This document shows positions 43,123 through 52,050 of a DNA stretch of 64,000 nt, one piece after another. The position numbers and the translations under genes are program-made. Source of the stretch: Cetobacterium ceti (lineage in GTDB: Bacteria; Fusobacteriota; Fusobacteriia; Fusobacteriales; Fusobacteriaceae); assembly GCF_900167275.1 (NCBI RefSeq), contig NZ_FUWX01000012.1, forward strand, positions 41,248 through 105,247, read 5' to 3'. Position 1 is the first letter of the stretch, and each line of letters starts with the position of its first letter. The notes under the pieces are model-generated. The model saw only the letters and a list, made by a program, of their open reading frames with translations. It made no database searches and was not told the DNA's origin.

Positions 43123-44159
43123 TATCTTTCCGCCTTATCTATCTTTCTTAAAATAGAAATTTGATCTAGAGCCATTCCAGCTCCTCTAACAACAGATTCA
43201 AGTGGATTTTCTGCTAATTTAACATGAAGTGATGTATGTTTTGCAAGTAGGTCTGGGAAATTTCTAATTAAAGAACCTCCCCCTGCCATAACTATTCCCT
43301 TGTCTACAATATCAGCTGCTAACTCAGGTGGAGTTTTTTCCAATACATCCTTAACACAAGTTACTATTTCCATTAAAGAATCCATTATTGAATCTCTTAT
43401 CTCTTCAGATGAAACAGTTATAGATTTAGGAAGCCCTGTGATTAAGTCTCTTCCCTTTATAACCATAATTTCCTCTTCCTCTAAAGGTGTTGCAGTTCCT
43501 ATTTTTATTTTTATTTCCTCAGCTGTTCTATCTCCGATTAAAAGGTTATGAGCCTTTTTAACATATTTAATAATATCCATATCAAAATTATTTCCAGCTG
43601 TTCTTATTGTTTTACTTACAACAGTTCCACCTAGGGAGATTACTGCTACGTCTGTAGAACCTCCTCCAATATCAACTATCATATTTCCCTCTGGAGCTGA
43701 AATATCTATTCCAGAACCTAGAGCTGCTGCTCTTGCCTCTTCAATTAAATATGCCTTTTTAGCCCCCGCAGATAAAGCAGCTTCTAATACGGCTCTTTTT
43801 TCAACCCCTGTAACATCAATGGGAACACATATCATTACCTCTGGCATTGTAATTGAAAAGTTTCCAAAAACTTTTTTTATAAAGTATTTTATCATAGCCT
43901 CTGTAATATCATAGTCAGCTATAACCCCTTCACTTAAAGGCTTCACTGCAACTATTGTGTCTGGAGTTTTTCCAAGCATTTCCTTAGCTTCATTTCCAAC
44001 AGCTAAGACCTTTCTGCTCTCTCTTTCCACAGCAACCACTGAAGGTTCATTTAAGACAATTCTCCCCTTACTGTAAACCAATGTGTTTGCAGTTCCTAAA
44101 TCTATTCCTATACTTTTTCTTAGTCCTGGTATTTTTATATTTATCCCTAAAAACTTCAT
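43122..44159 (-). CDS. mreB: Rod shape-determining actin-like protein MreB
   Basis: Actin homologue that guides lateral wall synthesis. The 345-residue protein has phosphate-1 SIGIDLGTANTLVY, phosphate-2 MIVDIGGGSTDVAVI, CVPIDVTGVEKRAV and the adenosine motif GIVMAGGGSLIRN. The start directly follows the mrnC stop. It is not followed by mreC or mreD but by holB; mreD-mrdA are 11 kb away in another operon. Confidence 0.97.
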   Translation of the reverse strand: MKFLGINIKIPGLRKSIGIDLGTANTLVYSKGRIVLNEPSVVAVERESRKVLAVGNEAKEMLGKTPDTIVAVKPLSEGVIADYDITEAMIKYFIKKVFGNFSITMPEVMICVPIDVTGVEKRAVLEAALSAGAKKAYLIEEARAAALGSGIDISAPEGNMIVDIGGGSTDVAVISLGGTVVSKTIRTAGNNFDMDIIKYVKKAHNLLIGDRTAEEIKIKIGTATPLEEEEIMVIKGRDLITGLPKSITVSSEEIRDSIMDSLMEIVTCVKDVLEKTPPELAADIVDKGIVMAGGGSLIRNFPDLLAKHTSLHVKLAENPLESVVRGAGMALDQISILRKIDKAER

Positions 44160-44540
44160 CTACACTTCTCCCTCTACAGTTTCTCTTACTATCTCTTTAA
44201 TTTCATCAATTTTCCCATCAGTATACATTGCTCCGATTAAAGCCTCAAAGGCTGTAGCCTCTCTGTACTCCATTATAGTACAAGATTTTGGGAAGGTTTT
44301 AATATTGCTATTTTTAGCTCTATTAACTATCCCAGCATATTTTTCATCTAAGTTCCCCATAATTCTTTTTAAAACTTTACTTTGACTTTTAGCATTTACA
44401 TGGCTTTTTACTTTCTTATTTAGATTTTGGATATTGTACCCCTTTTCTATAAAGTAAGTTCTCATTAGAAGCTCCCAAACACCATCTCCTAAATAGGCAA
44501 GAACTAATCCACTTGCCTCCTTTAAATTTAAATTGACCAT
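44160..44540 (-). CDS. mrnC: Mini-ribonuclease III
   Basis: RNase III catalytic domain without the double-stranded RNA binding domain, which in Bacillus matures 23S rRNA ends. The 126-residue protein has LAYLGDGVWELLMRTYF at the N-terminus and ATAFEALIGAMYTDGK at the C-terminus, the two acidic clusters of the active site. It follows cysS, with which it overlaps by 13 nt, the usual neighbourhood (cysS-mrnC) in Firmicutes. Confidence 0.95.
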   Translation of the reverse strand: MVNLNLKEASGLVLAYLGDGVWELLMRTYFIEKGYNIQNLNKKVKSHVNAKSQSKVLKRIMGNLDEKYAGIVNRAKNSNIKTFPKSCTIMEYREATAFEALIGAMYTDGKIDEIKEIVRETVEGEV

Positions 44541-45949
44541 GTAGTTTTATCCTTTCCATCCTTTATCTTTATACCCATTTCAAGTAAACGATCTCTTATT
44601 TTATCAGAAAGAGCCCAGTCCTTATTATCCCTTGCATCTCTTCTTAAGTCTAATATAAACTCAATTAGTTCCCCAGTCATATTTCCAACTTGGTTTTCTA
44701 TTTTTAATTTCACTCCTAAAACATTTTCCATTACATTTACAATGTATTCAACTATCTCTTTTAAAAGGTCAATTCCATCTTTATTTACATCTAAATCAGC
44801 ACTTCTATTAACTTCCTTAACAAGTTCAAATATAGAACCTATTCCTTGAGCTGTATTAAAATCATCATCCATAGAAGTTACAAATTTTTCCTTACTTTGA
44901 TTATATATCTCTTTTAATTCCTCTAAAGAACTTCCATTGTCCTTAGGTCCTGAAACTATTTTTTCCTTTGCTCTTGAAAGGGCATTTTCAATTCTTTCTA
45001 ATCCAGCTTTACTTTGATTTAATTCTACATCTGAAAAATCAATAGGCTTTCTATAGTGAGAACTTAAAATAAAGAATCTTATAACATTTCCATCAAAGTC
45101 CTTTAAAATATCCCTAAGTAGGAAGAAGTTCCCCTTAGATTTAGACATTTTTTCACCCTTTATATTTATATAACCATTATGAATCCAGTATCTAGCAAAC
45201 TCTCCACCAGTTCCACATTTAGATTGGGCAATCTCATTTTCATGGTGTGGGAATATTAAATCCTGTCCTCCACCGTGAATATCAAAAGTTGGTCCTAAAT
45301 ATTTATTAGACATTGCAGAACACTCTATATGCCACCCTGGTCTTCCCTCTCCCCAAGGTGATTTCCAACTTGGCTCTCCAGGTTTAGCTGATTTCCATAG
45401 GGCAAAATCCAGTGGAGACTTTTTAATTTCAGATATATCAATTCTTGCTCCACTTTGAAGATCCTCTATACTTTGTTTTGAAAGTACTCCATACTCATTT
45501 TTATACTTTTCAACATTGAAGTATACATCCCCTTGAGATTCATAGGCATATCCATCATTTATTAATTTTTTTATTATTTTTATCATTTCACCAATATTTT
45601 CAGTGGCCTTAGGTCTTATCATTCCCTCTTCCTTTAAGTTTACCTTACTAGTATCCTCAAAGTATCCATTTATATATTTATCTGCCACTTCCTTTAAAGT
45701 TATTCCCTCTTCATTGGCTCTTTTTATCATTTTATCATCAACATCTGTAAAGTTTTGAACATACTTTACTTTATACCCTCTAAATTCAAAGTATCTTCTC
45801 ACAGTATCAAAGAATATTGCTGGTCTTGCATTTCCTACGTGGATATAGTTATATACTGTAGGTCCACAAACATACATAGACACTTCTCCCTCTTTAAGAG
45901 GTTTGAACTCTTCTAATTTCCCTGTTAGGGTATTGTATATTTTTATCAT
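44528..45949 (-). CDS. cysS: Cysteinyl-tRNA synthetase
   Basis: Class I synthetase of 473 residues. Zinc and cysteine-binding Cys28 lies in [11 protein letters not shown], the HIGH motif is HVGN (37-40), and KMSKS is exact in [21 protein letters not shown] and the histidines [14 protein letters not shown] complete the zinc site. The standard start ATG follows AGGAGG, and lies 56 nt inside the preceding gene. Confidence 0.97.
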   Translation of the reverse strand: MIKIYNTLTGKLEEFKPLKEGEVSMYVCGPTVYNYIHVGNARPAIFFDTVRRYFEFRGYKVKYVQNFTDVDDKMIKRANEEGITLKEVADKYINGYFEDTSKVNLKEEGMIRPKATENIGEMIKIIKKLINDGYAYESQGDVYFNVEKYKNEYGVLSKQSIEDLQSGARIDISEIKKSPLDFALWKSAKPGEPSWKSPWGEGRPGWHIECSAMSNKYLGPTFDIHGGGQDLIFPHHENEIAQSKCGTGGEFARYWIHNGYINIKGEKMSKSKGNFFLLRDILKDFDGNVIRFFILSSHYRKPIDFSDVELNQSKAGLERIENALSRAKEKIVSGPKDNGSSLEELKEIYNQSKEKFVTSMDDDFNTAQGIGSIFELVKEVNRSADLDVNKDGIDLLKEIVEYIVNVMENVLGVKLKIENQVGNMTGELIEFILDLRRDARDNKDWALSDKIRDRLLEMGIKIKDGKDKTTWSI

Positions 45950-47024
45950 TTTGTCCTCCTATCTCCATTTCCTTTATAACTCTTATAAGATTTTTTGTTT
46001 TCATTCTTCCTTCAAATATAAGAGCTTTTCTTTTGGCATATCCGCTTATTTCAAAAGTTCCTAAATCATTTTTACTATTTATAAAGTTATTTAAATACAT
46101 ATTACCATAAAAAAATTGATCTTCCATTATATTTATATAACCTTTTTTCTCTTGGGGTTTATAGGGAATTTTTTCAGGTTTTTCCTTTAGTTTCCCTCCT
46201 AAATCATACCCCTTTAAAAAATATCCTAGAAACATAAAAAAATCATCTATATCATTTTTATCATTTTCTGATATGTATATTCCATTTACAAGAGGTTGCT
46301 TCTCTTGGGAAGGGCTATTTTTGTATTTTACAAAGGATTTTATAATTCTATTATTCCCCCCTACAACTAGCTCTCCTGTTAAATAATCCTTATTTATATT
46401 TCCAGAAATAAATAGTTTATCAAATCCTAAAAGTTTGATCCTATCTAAATTAACCATAAAAACCCCTAGATTTTTAGCTCTTTCCTTTTCTAAAATTCCC
46501 ACAACTTTTGGATTTAAATAGTGTTCCTCCTGAGCTAATTCTAAAAGTTCCCTATCTCTTGTTCCTAAAAGTAAATTCCCTCTATCTGGAACCATAAATA
46601 AATCTTGATTTTTTAATATTTGTTTATATTTTTCTCTATACTTTTCCTTTAAAATATAGACTCCGTCCCTATCTAAGTGAAAATATTTTTTACATTTAAG
46701 TAGAACTATAGGATACATAAACCCTGGGTCTAATATACCTATAACACTATCCTCCCTTGTAAAATATTCATCTTTAGAAATAATATAAATATTTTCTAAA
46801 TAGGTTCCTATTTCTGATAATCCCTTTGCATCAATATCACTTTTTTCTAATATATCCTCTAGAACCTTTAAATTTTTATAAGTTACCCCTTCATTTGCAT
46901 AAATCGTTGAAACTCTGTTATTTAAATATGATCTTGGATTTATTTTATAAAGATTTTGGTAGGCATAATATGCTAACACAAAGGACACTAGCACTGTTCC
47001 CAATATGGCTTCTATTTTCCTCAT
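45894..47024 (-). CDS. Uncharacterised membrane-anchored protein
   Basis: I do not recognise this 376-residue protein. It has one N-terminal signal anchor (about 5-23) and an otherwise soluble, lysine-rich, alpha/beta sequence that would face the periplasm. Segments such as FMVPDRGNLLLGTRDRELLEL and LGVFMVNLDRIKLLGFDKL hint at a structured domain resembling DUF-type periplasmic substrate traps, but I name no family. The C-terminal part, ending REIRRVQTS, overlaps cysS by 56 nt, more than any other pair in this operon. It lies between the carbon-nitrogen hydrolase and cysS. Confidence 0.75.
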   Translation of the reverse strand: MRKIEAILGTVLVSFVLAYYAYQNLYKINPRSYLNNRVSTIYANEGVTYKNLKVLEDILEKSDIDAKGLSEIGTYLENIYIISKDEYFTREDSVIGILDPGFMYPIVLLKCKKYFHLDRDGVYILKEKYREKYKQILKNQDLFMVPDRGNLLLGTRDRELLELAQEEHYLNPKVVGILEKERAKNLGVFMVNLDRIKLLGFDKLFISGNINKDYLTGELVVGGNNRIIKSFVKYKNSPSQEKQPLVNGIYISENDKNDIDDFFMFLGYFLKGYDLGGKLKEKPEKIPYKPQEKKGYINIMEDQFFYGNMYLNNFINSKNDLGTFEISGYAKRKALIFEGRMKTKNLIRVIKEMEIGGQNDKNIQYPNREIRRVQTS

Positions 47025-47036
47025 GTTACTGCCTTT

Positions 47037-47864
47037 CTATATATTACTATTTTTGATTCTATTTAGCTCTTTTAAAACTAAATCTATTTTCTCATCCTTT
47101 TTAATAGGTGATATAAATCTAGCTCTTCTAATTTCCTCTTCCTTTAAATCAACTATTTCTAGCCCCTCTTGGAAAAACTCCATTTTAGCTATTTTAGAAC
47201 CCTTAGGAGAAAACACTGCACTTCCTCCCCAGAAATTAACTCCATCTTCTACTCCAACTCTATTACACATTGCCACATAGGCAGTATTGCAAATAGCACT
47301 AGATTTAAGAAGTGAATACCAAGTATCTCCTATTTCTAAATCCCTTCCCACTCCTCTAGTAGGACTACAAGTTAGAATAAATATGTAATTTGCTCCATCC
47401 TCTCCTAAAATATAAGAAGAACTTTGATGCCATGCATCTTCACAAACTAACATTCCAACCCTTCCAAATTTTGTGTTAAAAGCTCCTATGGTATTTCCAC
47501 TTTTGAAATATCTTCCTTCATAAAACATTCCATAGGTAGGTAGATAAACTTTTCTATGTTTACCCTTAATCTCTCCATCTTCTAAATAGTACGCAGTATT
47601 ATAGGTATGGTAATCCTCTCCTAGCTCCACAGCTCCAAATATAATACTTATATCCTTACTAAGTTCTAGTAATTCCTTTGGAACCTCTCTAATGGCTACA
47701 TCATATACCATTTCCTCTAATAAATAACCTGTCAATGAAAGTTCTGGAAATAATATAACCTCTCCTCCATCTCTCTTAGCCTCTTTAATCACTTCAACCA
47801 TTTTCTGTAAATTTTTTTCAACTGCTCCTAAGTATGGTTTTGTTTGAGCTAAAACTAACTTCAT
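47037..47864 (-). CDS. Carbon-nitrogen hydrolase (nitrilase superfamily), amidase
   Basis: A 275-residue stand-alone nitrilase-fold amidase. The catalytic triad is visible: Glu41 (LFPELSLTGYL), Lys105 (GKHRKVYLP) and Cys141 (VGMLVCEDAWH). The CEDAWH form resembles the glutaminase domain of NAD synthetases more than it does omega-amidases. Because the NadE of this genome (19839-20663) lacks such a domain, this protein may supply ammonia to it or work on another amide; this is inference. It starts 9 nt after ispD. Confidence 0.88.
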   Translation of the reverse strand: MKLVLAQTKPYLGAVEKNLQKMVEVIKEAKRDGGEVILFPELSLTGYLLEEMVYDVAIREVPKELLELSKDISIIFGAVELGEDYHTYNTAYYLEDGEIKGKHRKVYLPTYGMFYEGRYFKSGNTIGAFNTKFGRVGMLVCEDAWHQSSSYILGEDGANYIFILTCSPTRGVGRDLEIGDTWYSLLKSSAICNTAYVAMCNRVGVEDGVNFWGGSAVFSPKGSKIAKMEFFQEGLEIVDLKEEEIRRARFISPIKKDEKIDLVLKELNRIKNSNI

Positions 47865-47872
47865 TTGCCCTC

Positions 47873-48559
47873 CTATTTGAGAAATTTTAAATCCTCTTGA
47901 GTTGTAATTTTTATATTGTCATAGTCCCCTATAATAGTTCCTATTTTCTCTCCTAGTCTTTCAACTAGAGAACTATCATCGGTACCTAAAAATTTATCTT
48001 CCCTTGCTTTTTCATAGGCTTTTTTTAGAATATCTCCCTTAAAAACCTGAGGTGTATGTGTTGAAAATAAATATTTTCTTTCAGGAGTCTCCTTTACATT
48101 TCCCTCTTTATCTAAAATTTTAATAGTATCCTTCAGGGGCACTCCTATGATTACCCCTGAAAGTTCTTTATTCTCTTTTAATCTATCCATAGCTTCAATT
48201 AAATATCTTTCCTTCATAAATGGTCTTACCCCATCTTGAACTGCAATTATATTTTCATCATTAGCTATTTTCAATCCATTTTCAATGGAATACTGTCTTT
48301 CACTTCCGCCTTTAACTACGGCTTTTACCTTTGTAATTTTATATTTTTCACAATGTTCTTTTACCACATTTAGGGATTCCTCCCCTGTGACAACAATTAT
48401 CTCTTGAACCAAGGAAGATTTTTCCGCCACTTCCAATGGATAAATATATAGTGGCTTACTCTTCCACTCTAAAAACTGTTTAGGATATCCTAGTCCCATT
48501 CTTTTCCCTATACCTGCTGCTGCAAGTATAAAGGTTATTTTAGAGTTACCACTGTACAT
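47873..48559 (-). CDS. ispD: 2-C-methyl-D-erythritol 4-phosphate cytidylyltransferase
   Basis: Third step of the MEP pathway, making CDP-methylerythritol from CTP. The 228-residue protein has the nucleotide loop AAAGIGKRMG, KQFLEWKSKPLYIYPL, QDGVRPFMKE and the C-terminal TDDSSLVE and ITTQEDLKF. It overlaps the mutS2 stop by 25 nt. ispF, often adjacent, is not here. Confidence 0.94.
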   Translation of the reverse strand: MYSGNSKITFILAAAGIGKRMGLGYPKQFLEWKSKPLYIYPLEVAEKSSLVQEIIVVTGEESLNVVKEHCEKYKITKVKAVVKGGSERQYSIENGLKIANDENIIAVQDGVRPFMKERYLIEAMDRLKENKELSGVIIGVPLKDTIKILDKEGNVKETPERKYLFSTHTPQVFKGDILKKAYEKAREDKFLGTDDSSLVERLGEKIGTIIGDYDNIKITTQEDLKFLK

Positions 48560-50874
48560 CCTATTCCTCCCTCGTTAAATGACCCAGCTCTAAAGGTTTT
48601 AACATATCTAGATGTTTTTAAATAATCTAATATTCCAGTTCTTAAGGCTCCTGTTCCCTTTCCATGAATAACATATATTTCATTATATCCACTCATAAGA
48701 GCTCTATCCATATATGTTTCCAATTCATGAATTGCCTCATCCACTAATTTACCTCTTAAGTCCACTTCAGATTTCACTGGAGTTTTCTTATGAGTTGAAA
48801 TAGGTCTATACTCTTTTTTCTTTGGTTCATTTACTGATTTTACATCATCCATAGAAACTTCTAATTTTAATATTCCCGCTTGAATATTTACAGTTTCCTT
48901 ATTTTTATTTATTTTTAAAACTATAGCATGTTGATTTATACTTTGAACAAATACCTTATCCCCAGGAACATAGTCAACCTTTCTAGCTATTTTAGGTTTT
49001 ACCTCTACATTCTCTTTTTTCTCATCTTTAAGAGCATTTCTAAGCATATTTAAACTTTTTTGAACCTTCTTAAGGTCATCTTTTTTATTCTCTTCTTTTT
49101 GAAGTTTTTCAACTAGGGCAGCTGCTTTATTTTGCATCTCCCTCATCATAACATCTGCCTTTTCATAGGCTTCCTTTAAAATGTCATTTTTTTCCTTCTC
49201 TAAAACTCTTAATTTTTCCTCATATTCAAGTTTATCCCTTTGAGCCTTCTCCTTTAAAGCCTTAACCTCTTCTTGCATAGCCTCTAACTCATCAGATTTT
49301 TCCTTGATATTACTAATCATTTTTTCAACTTTTTTATCCTCATCACTTATATATGAACGAGCCTTATCTAAAATCTCAGGAGAAACTCCTAATCTTCTTG
49401 CAATTGTTAATGCGTTACTTTCTCCAGGAATACCTATTAGTAATTTATATGTAGGAGATAAAGTCTCTACGTTAAACTCCATAGAAGCTGTTTCAATTCC
49501 CTCTTCATTATATCCATGAGCTTTAACTTCACTGTAGTGAGTTGTAATTAATGATTTACATTTCTTTTCCTTTAAGTAATCTATAACTGCCATGGCAAAG
49601 GCAGAACCTTCCATAGGGTCTGTTCCTGAACCTAACTCATCTAATAATACTAAAGAAGCCTTAGTTACAGAGTTTAATATCTCTTGAATATTTTTCAAGT
49701 GCCCTGAGAATGAAGATAGAGACTGCTCAATACTTTGCTCATCTCCAATATCCGCATAAATTCCTGTGAAGAACCCTATTGTAGATTTTTCATCTGCAGG
49801 AATTGGTATAGCTGAAAGAGCCATTAAAGACAGAAGACCAGCTGTTTTTAATGCAACTGTTTTTCCCCCTGTATTTGGTCCTGTTATAAGTAAAGTGTTG
49901 TAATTTCTTCCTATTTCAAATGTTAAAGGCACTACATCCTCTGGTTTTATAAATGGATGTCTTGCAGAAACTAAAGAAAGAACTTCTCTATTGTTTATAT
50001 CTGGTACTGAACATTTTTTTTCAACTGAATATATAGCCTTAGCATTTAATATATCTAACTCTATATTGGCCTCTCCTATACCTATAATATTATCCATATT
50101 TAATCTAACTTGGTCAGTTAATCTTAAAAGTAATTTTCTGATCTCTTCTCTTTCTCTTACTTCTAACTCTCTCATTTTATTATTTAGAGAAACTATTGTT
50201 ATTGGCTCTATAAATACAGTTTGTCCACTTGAAGATCTATCGTGTTCTATACCTTTAATTAAACCTTTAAAATCAGCTTTAACAGGAATTACACTTCTAC
50301 CATCTCTAGTTGTTATTATTCTTTCCTGTATTGCCTTACTTGTATTTGTATTTGAAAATATATCTTCAAACTTTCTTTTGATACTTTCCCCTAAATTTTT
50401 CTTTTGAAATCTTAAATCTCTAAGTTCAATAGAAGCATCGTCCTTTATATTTTTTTCATTATCTATAACCTTTGAAATGTATTCTTCCATATTTTTCAAA
50501 GGAGCAATTTGTAAAAATTTGCTTTTTAAAGTTCTATATTTATCTAAATCCTCTAAACGAGTTCTAAAAACTCTAAAAATTCTTAGGTTTATATTTAAAT
50601 CCCAAAGTTCTTCTGGGTCTAAATAATTTCCCATAAGCTGAGCTTTTCTACAAATATGAAGAATATCCTTTAAACCTTTTGGTTCAAATCCCCCATCAAA
50701 TTTTACGAAATCTATAAAATCATTTACTATTTCAAGTTCTCTTCTTAAAATATTAATATCTTTAAAAGGCTCTAATTTCATTACCTTTTCTACATTTTCC
50801 TCTATTGTTAAATAGTTTGAAAGTTCTTCTCTTAACTTGTCAAACTCTAAAACAGCGTAGCTATGTTTATTCAT
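48535..50874 (-). CDS. mutS2: MutS2 ATPase/endonuclease
   Basis: MutS2 proteins act against recombination or on colliding or stalled ribosomes, and do not take part in mismatch repair. The 779-residue protein has the core and lever domains, ABC ATPase with Walker A GPNTGGKTVALKTAG, LDELGSGTDPMEGSA and THYSEVKAHGY, a long coiled coil (about 520-630), a KOW-like region and the C-terminal Smr nuclease domain with VDLRGKLVDEAI and VIHGKGTGALR. No mismatch-recognition domain is seen. First gene of its operon. Confidence 0.96.
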   Translation of the reverse strand: MNKHSYAVLEFDKLREELSNYLTIEENVEKVMKLEPFKDINILRRELEIVNDFIDFVKFDGGFEPKGLKDILHICRKAQLMGNYLDPEELWDLNINLRIFRVFRTRLEDLDKYRTLKSKFLQIAPLKNMEEYISKVIDNEKNIKDDASIELRDLRFQKKNLGESIKRKFEDIFSNTNTSKAIQERIITTRDGRSVIPVKADFKGLIKGIEHDRSSSGQTVFIEPITIVSLNNKMRELEVREREEIRKLLLRLTDQVRLNMDNIIGIGEANIELDILNAKAIYSVEKKCSVPDINNREVLSLVSARHPFIKPEDVVPLTFEIGRNYNTLLITGPNTGGKTVALKTAGLLSLMALSAIPIPADEKSTIGFFTGIYADIGDEQSIEQSLSSFSGHLKNIQEILNSVTKASLVLLDELGSGTDPMEGSAFAMAVIDYLKEKKCKSLITTHYSEVKAHGYNEEGIETASMEFNVETLSPTYKLLIGIPGESNALTIARRLGVSPEILDKARSYISDEDKKVEKMISNIKEKSDELEAMQEEVKALKEKAQRDKLEYEEKLRVLEKEKNDILKEAYEKADVMMREMQNKAAALVEKLQKEENKKDDLKKVQKSLNMLRNALKDEKKENVEVKPKIARKVDYVPGDKVFVQSINQHAIVLKINKNKETVNIQAGILKLEVSMDDVKSVNEPKKKEYRPISTHKKTPVKSEVDLRGKLVDEAIHELETYMDRALMSGYNEIYVIHGKGTGALRTGILDYLKTSRYVKTFRAGSFNEGGIGCTVVTLK

Positions 50875-50911
50875 AAAAATACCACCTTATTTTGTACTTT
50901 TTTATCATTTT

Positions 50912-50920
50912 ATTATATCA
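50912..50920 (-). promoter_or_regulatory. Extended -10 promoter of mutS2 operon
   Basis: On the minus strand TGA-TATAAT (50912-50920) lies 38 nt upstream of the mutS2 ATG; the -35 region is weak (TTCTAT). It is divergent from the rpmB promoter. Confidence 0.55.
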
Positions 50921-50966
50921 TAATCGGTATAAATATAGAACTATTCTCAATAAAATTAAAAAACAC

Positions 50967-50995
50967 TTGAATTTTTTGCGTTATAATGATATAAT
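50967..50995 (+). promoter_or_regulatory. Promoter of rpmB
   Basis: TTGAAT (50967-50972), 17-bp spacer and perfect TATAAT (50990-50995), about 33 nt upstream of the likely ribosome site. Confidence 0.75.
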
Positions 50996-51034
50996 AATTT
51001 GCATGTTTATGTAAGAAGGAGGTGCTGGAAGAAA

Positions 51035-51292
51035 ATGAAAAGATGTGAAGTTACTGGAAAAGGTATAGCGTTCGGAAATCAAATTTCTCACTCTCACAGA
51101 GTATCAGGAAGAACTTGGGAACCTAACCTACAAACTACTAAAATAGTTATTAAGGGAACTCCTGTTAAAGTTAAAGTTTGTACTAAAGCTTTAAAAACTT
51201 TAAAAGGTGCTACTGAGGCTGAAGTAATGCAATTCTTAAAGGCTAACAACAATACTTTAAGTGCAAGACTTGTTAAAATACTTAGCAAATAA
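51035..51292 (+). CDS. rpmB: 50S ribosomal protein L28
   Basis: The 85-residue basic protein begins [21 protein letters not shown], with the typical [10 protein letters not shown] and [14 protein letters not shown] motifs. The ATG at 51035-51037 is selected over an upstream in-frame start because the family starts here and AAGGAGG lies 12 nt upstream, a slightly long spacing. Three cysteines are seen but the full zinc set is not obvious. It is a single-gene unit on the plus strand. Confidence 0.96.
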   Translation: MKRCEVTGKGIAFGNQISHSHRVSGRTWEPNLQTTKIVIKGTPVKVKVCTKALKTLKGATEAEVMQFLKANNNTLSARLVKILSK

Positions 51293-51300
51293 TAGCCTAT

Positions 51301-51338
51301 AAAAAAAGACAGCTCATCTAGAAAGCATGTCTTTTTTT
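51301..51338. terminator. Terminator of rpmB, possibly bidirectional
   Basis: AAAAAAAGACA (51301-51311) and TGTCTTTTTTT (51328-51338) form an 11-bp stem with a 16-nt loop that can pair further (GC/GC). The T-run serves the plus strand; the A-run would serve transcription from the other side. Confidence 0.8.
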
Positions 51339-51365
51339 TATTTTTTGCATTTTTTCAAGAAAAAA

Positions 51366-51385
51366 AGCCGAACCTAAGTTCGACT
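51366..51385 (-). terminator. Terminator of rpsF-rpsR
   Basis: On the minus strand AGTCGAAC pairs with GTTCGGCT (one G-U pair), TTAG loop, followed by a run of U residues. Confidence 0.85.
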
Positions 51386-51393
51386 TTATAATT

Positions 51394-51612
51394 TTACTTC
51401 TCTACTCTAGTGTAAGGAATTAAAGCTATATTTCTAGCTCTCTTAACAGCCTTAGCTATTTTTCTTTGTAACTTAGCGTTAGCACCAGTTACTCTAGAAG
51501 GGTTGATTCTTCCTTTATCAGAAACGAATCTCTTTAATAGATCAACGTTTTTATAATCAATCTCTTCAGCTTTAACTCTTAACTTAGCTCTTCTTCTTCT
51601 GAATTCTGCCAT
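51394..51612 (-). CDS. rpsR: 30S ribosomal protein S18
   Basis: The 72-residue basic protein has the typical [20 protein letters not shown] and [22 protein letters not shown]18 pairs with S6 in the platform of the 30S subunit. It follows rpsF by 47 nt with no ssb between them. Confidence 0.97.
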   Translation of the reverse strand: MAEFRRRRAKLRVKAEEIDYKNVDLLKRFVSDKGRINPSRVTGANAKLQRKIAKAVKRARNIALIPYTRVEK

Positions 51613-51659
51613 TGTGATTACCTCCTTCTTTAGATTAAACTTTACTTTTTAGTTAGTGA

Positions 51660-51944
51660 TTAGTCTTGCTTAACTATGATGTATCTCATAACTTCTTCAG
51701 TGATGTTAAGTTTTGACTCAACTTCAGCTAACTTAGTTCCGTCCATCTCTAAAGTAGTAAGAACGTAGAATCCTGTTTTCTTCTTATCGATAGGATAAGC
51801 TAGTTTTCTCTCTCCCCACTTTTCAGATTTAAGGATGTTAGCTCCAGCTACAGTTAAAATGTTGTTAACTTTAGCGATTGTAGCTTCTCTTCCCTCTTCT
51901 AAGATAGTTGGGTTGATGATGTACATAATTTCATAATTTCTCAT
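51660..51944 (-). CDS. rpsF: 30S ribosomal protein S6
   Basis: The 94-residue protein has MRNYEIMYIINPTI, the WGERKLAYPIDKKKTGFYVL core and MRYIIVKQD at its end. It opens rpsF-rpsR behind its own promoter. The 5' leader of about 60 nt holds a GCCC/GGGC hairpin, but I do not see the CCG-bulge structure described for the S6:S18 autoregulatory leader. Confidence 0.97.
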   Translation of the reverse strand: MRNYEIMYIINPTILEEGREATIAKVNNILTVAGANILKSEKWGERKLAYPIDKKKTGFYVLTTLEMDGTKLAEVESKLNITEEVMRYIIVKQD

Positions 51945-52010
51945 TATTATTTTACCTCCTCCCTATGGTTTTAGCCCAAAGCACAATTGTCCTTGAGCAG
52001 GGCATTGTTA

Positions 52011-52039
52011 ATTCTAACATAGTTTTTAGAATTTTTCAA
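52011..52039 (-). promoter_or_regulatory. Promoter of rpsF-rpsR
   Basis: On the minus strand TTGAAA (52034-52039), 17-bp spacer and TAGAAT (52011-52016). It lies only 12 nt after the ftsZ stop. Confidence 0.7.
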
Positions 52040-52050
52040 GGATTTTTTGA

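Noticed and set aside
51945..52010. Known S6:S18 binding leader
   Set aside because: The CCG-containing bulge characteristic of that leader is not seen.
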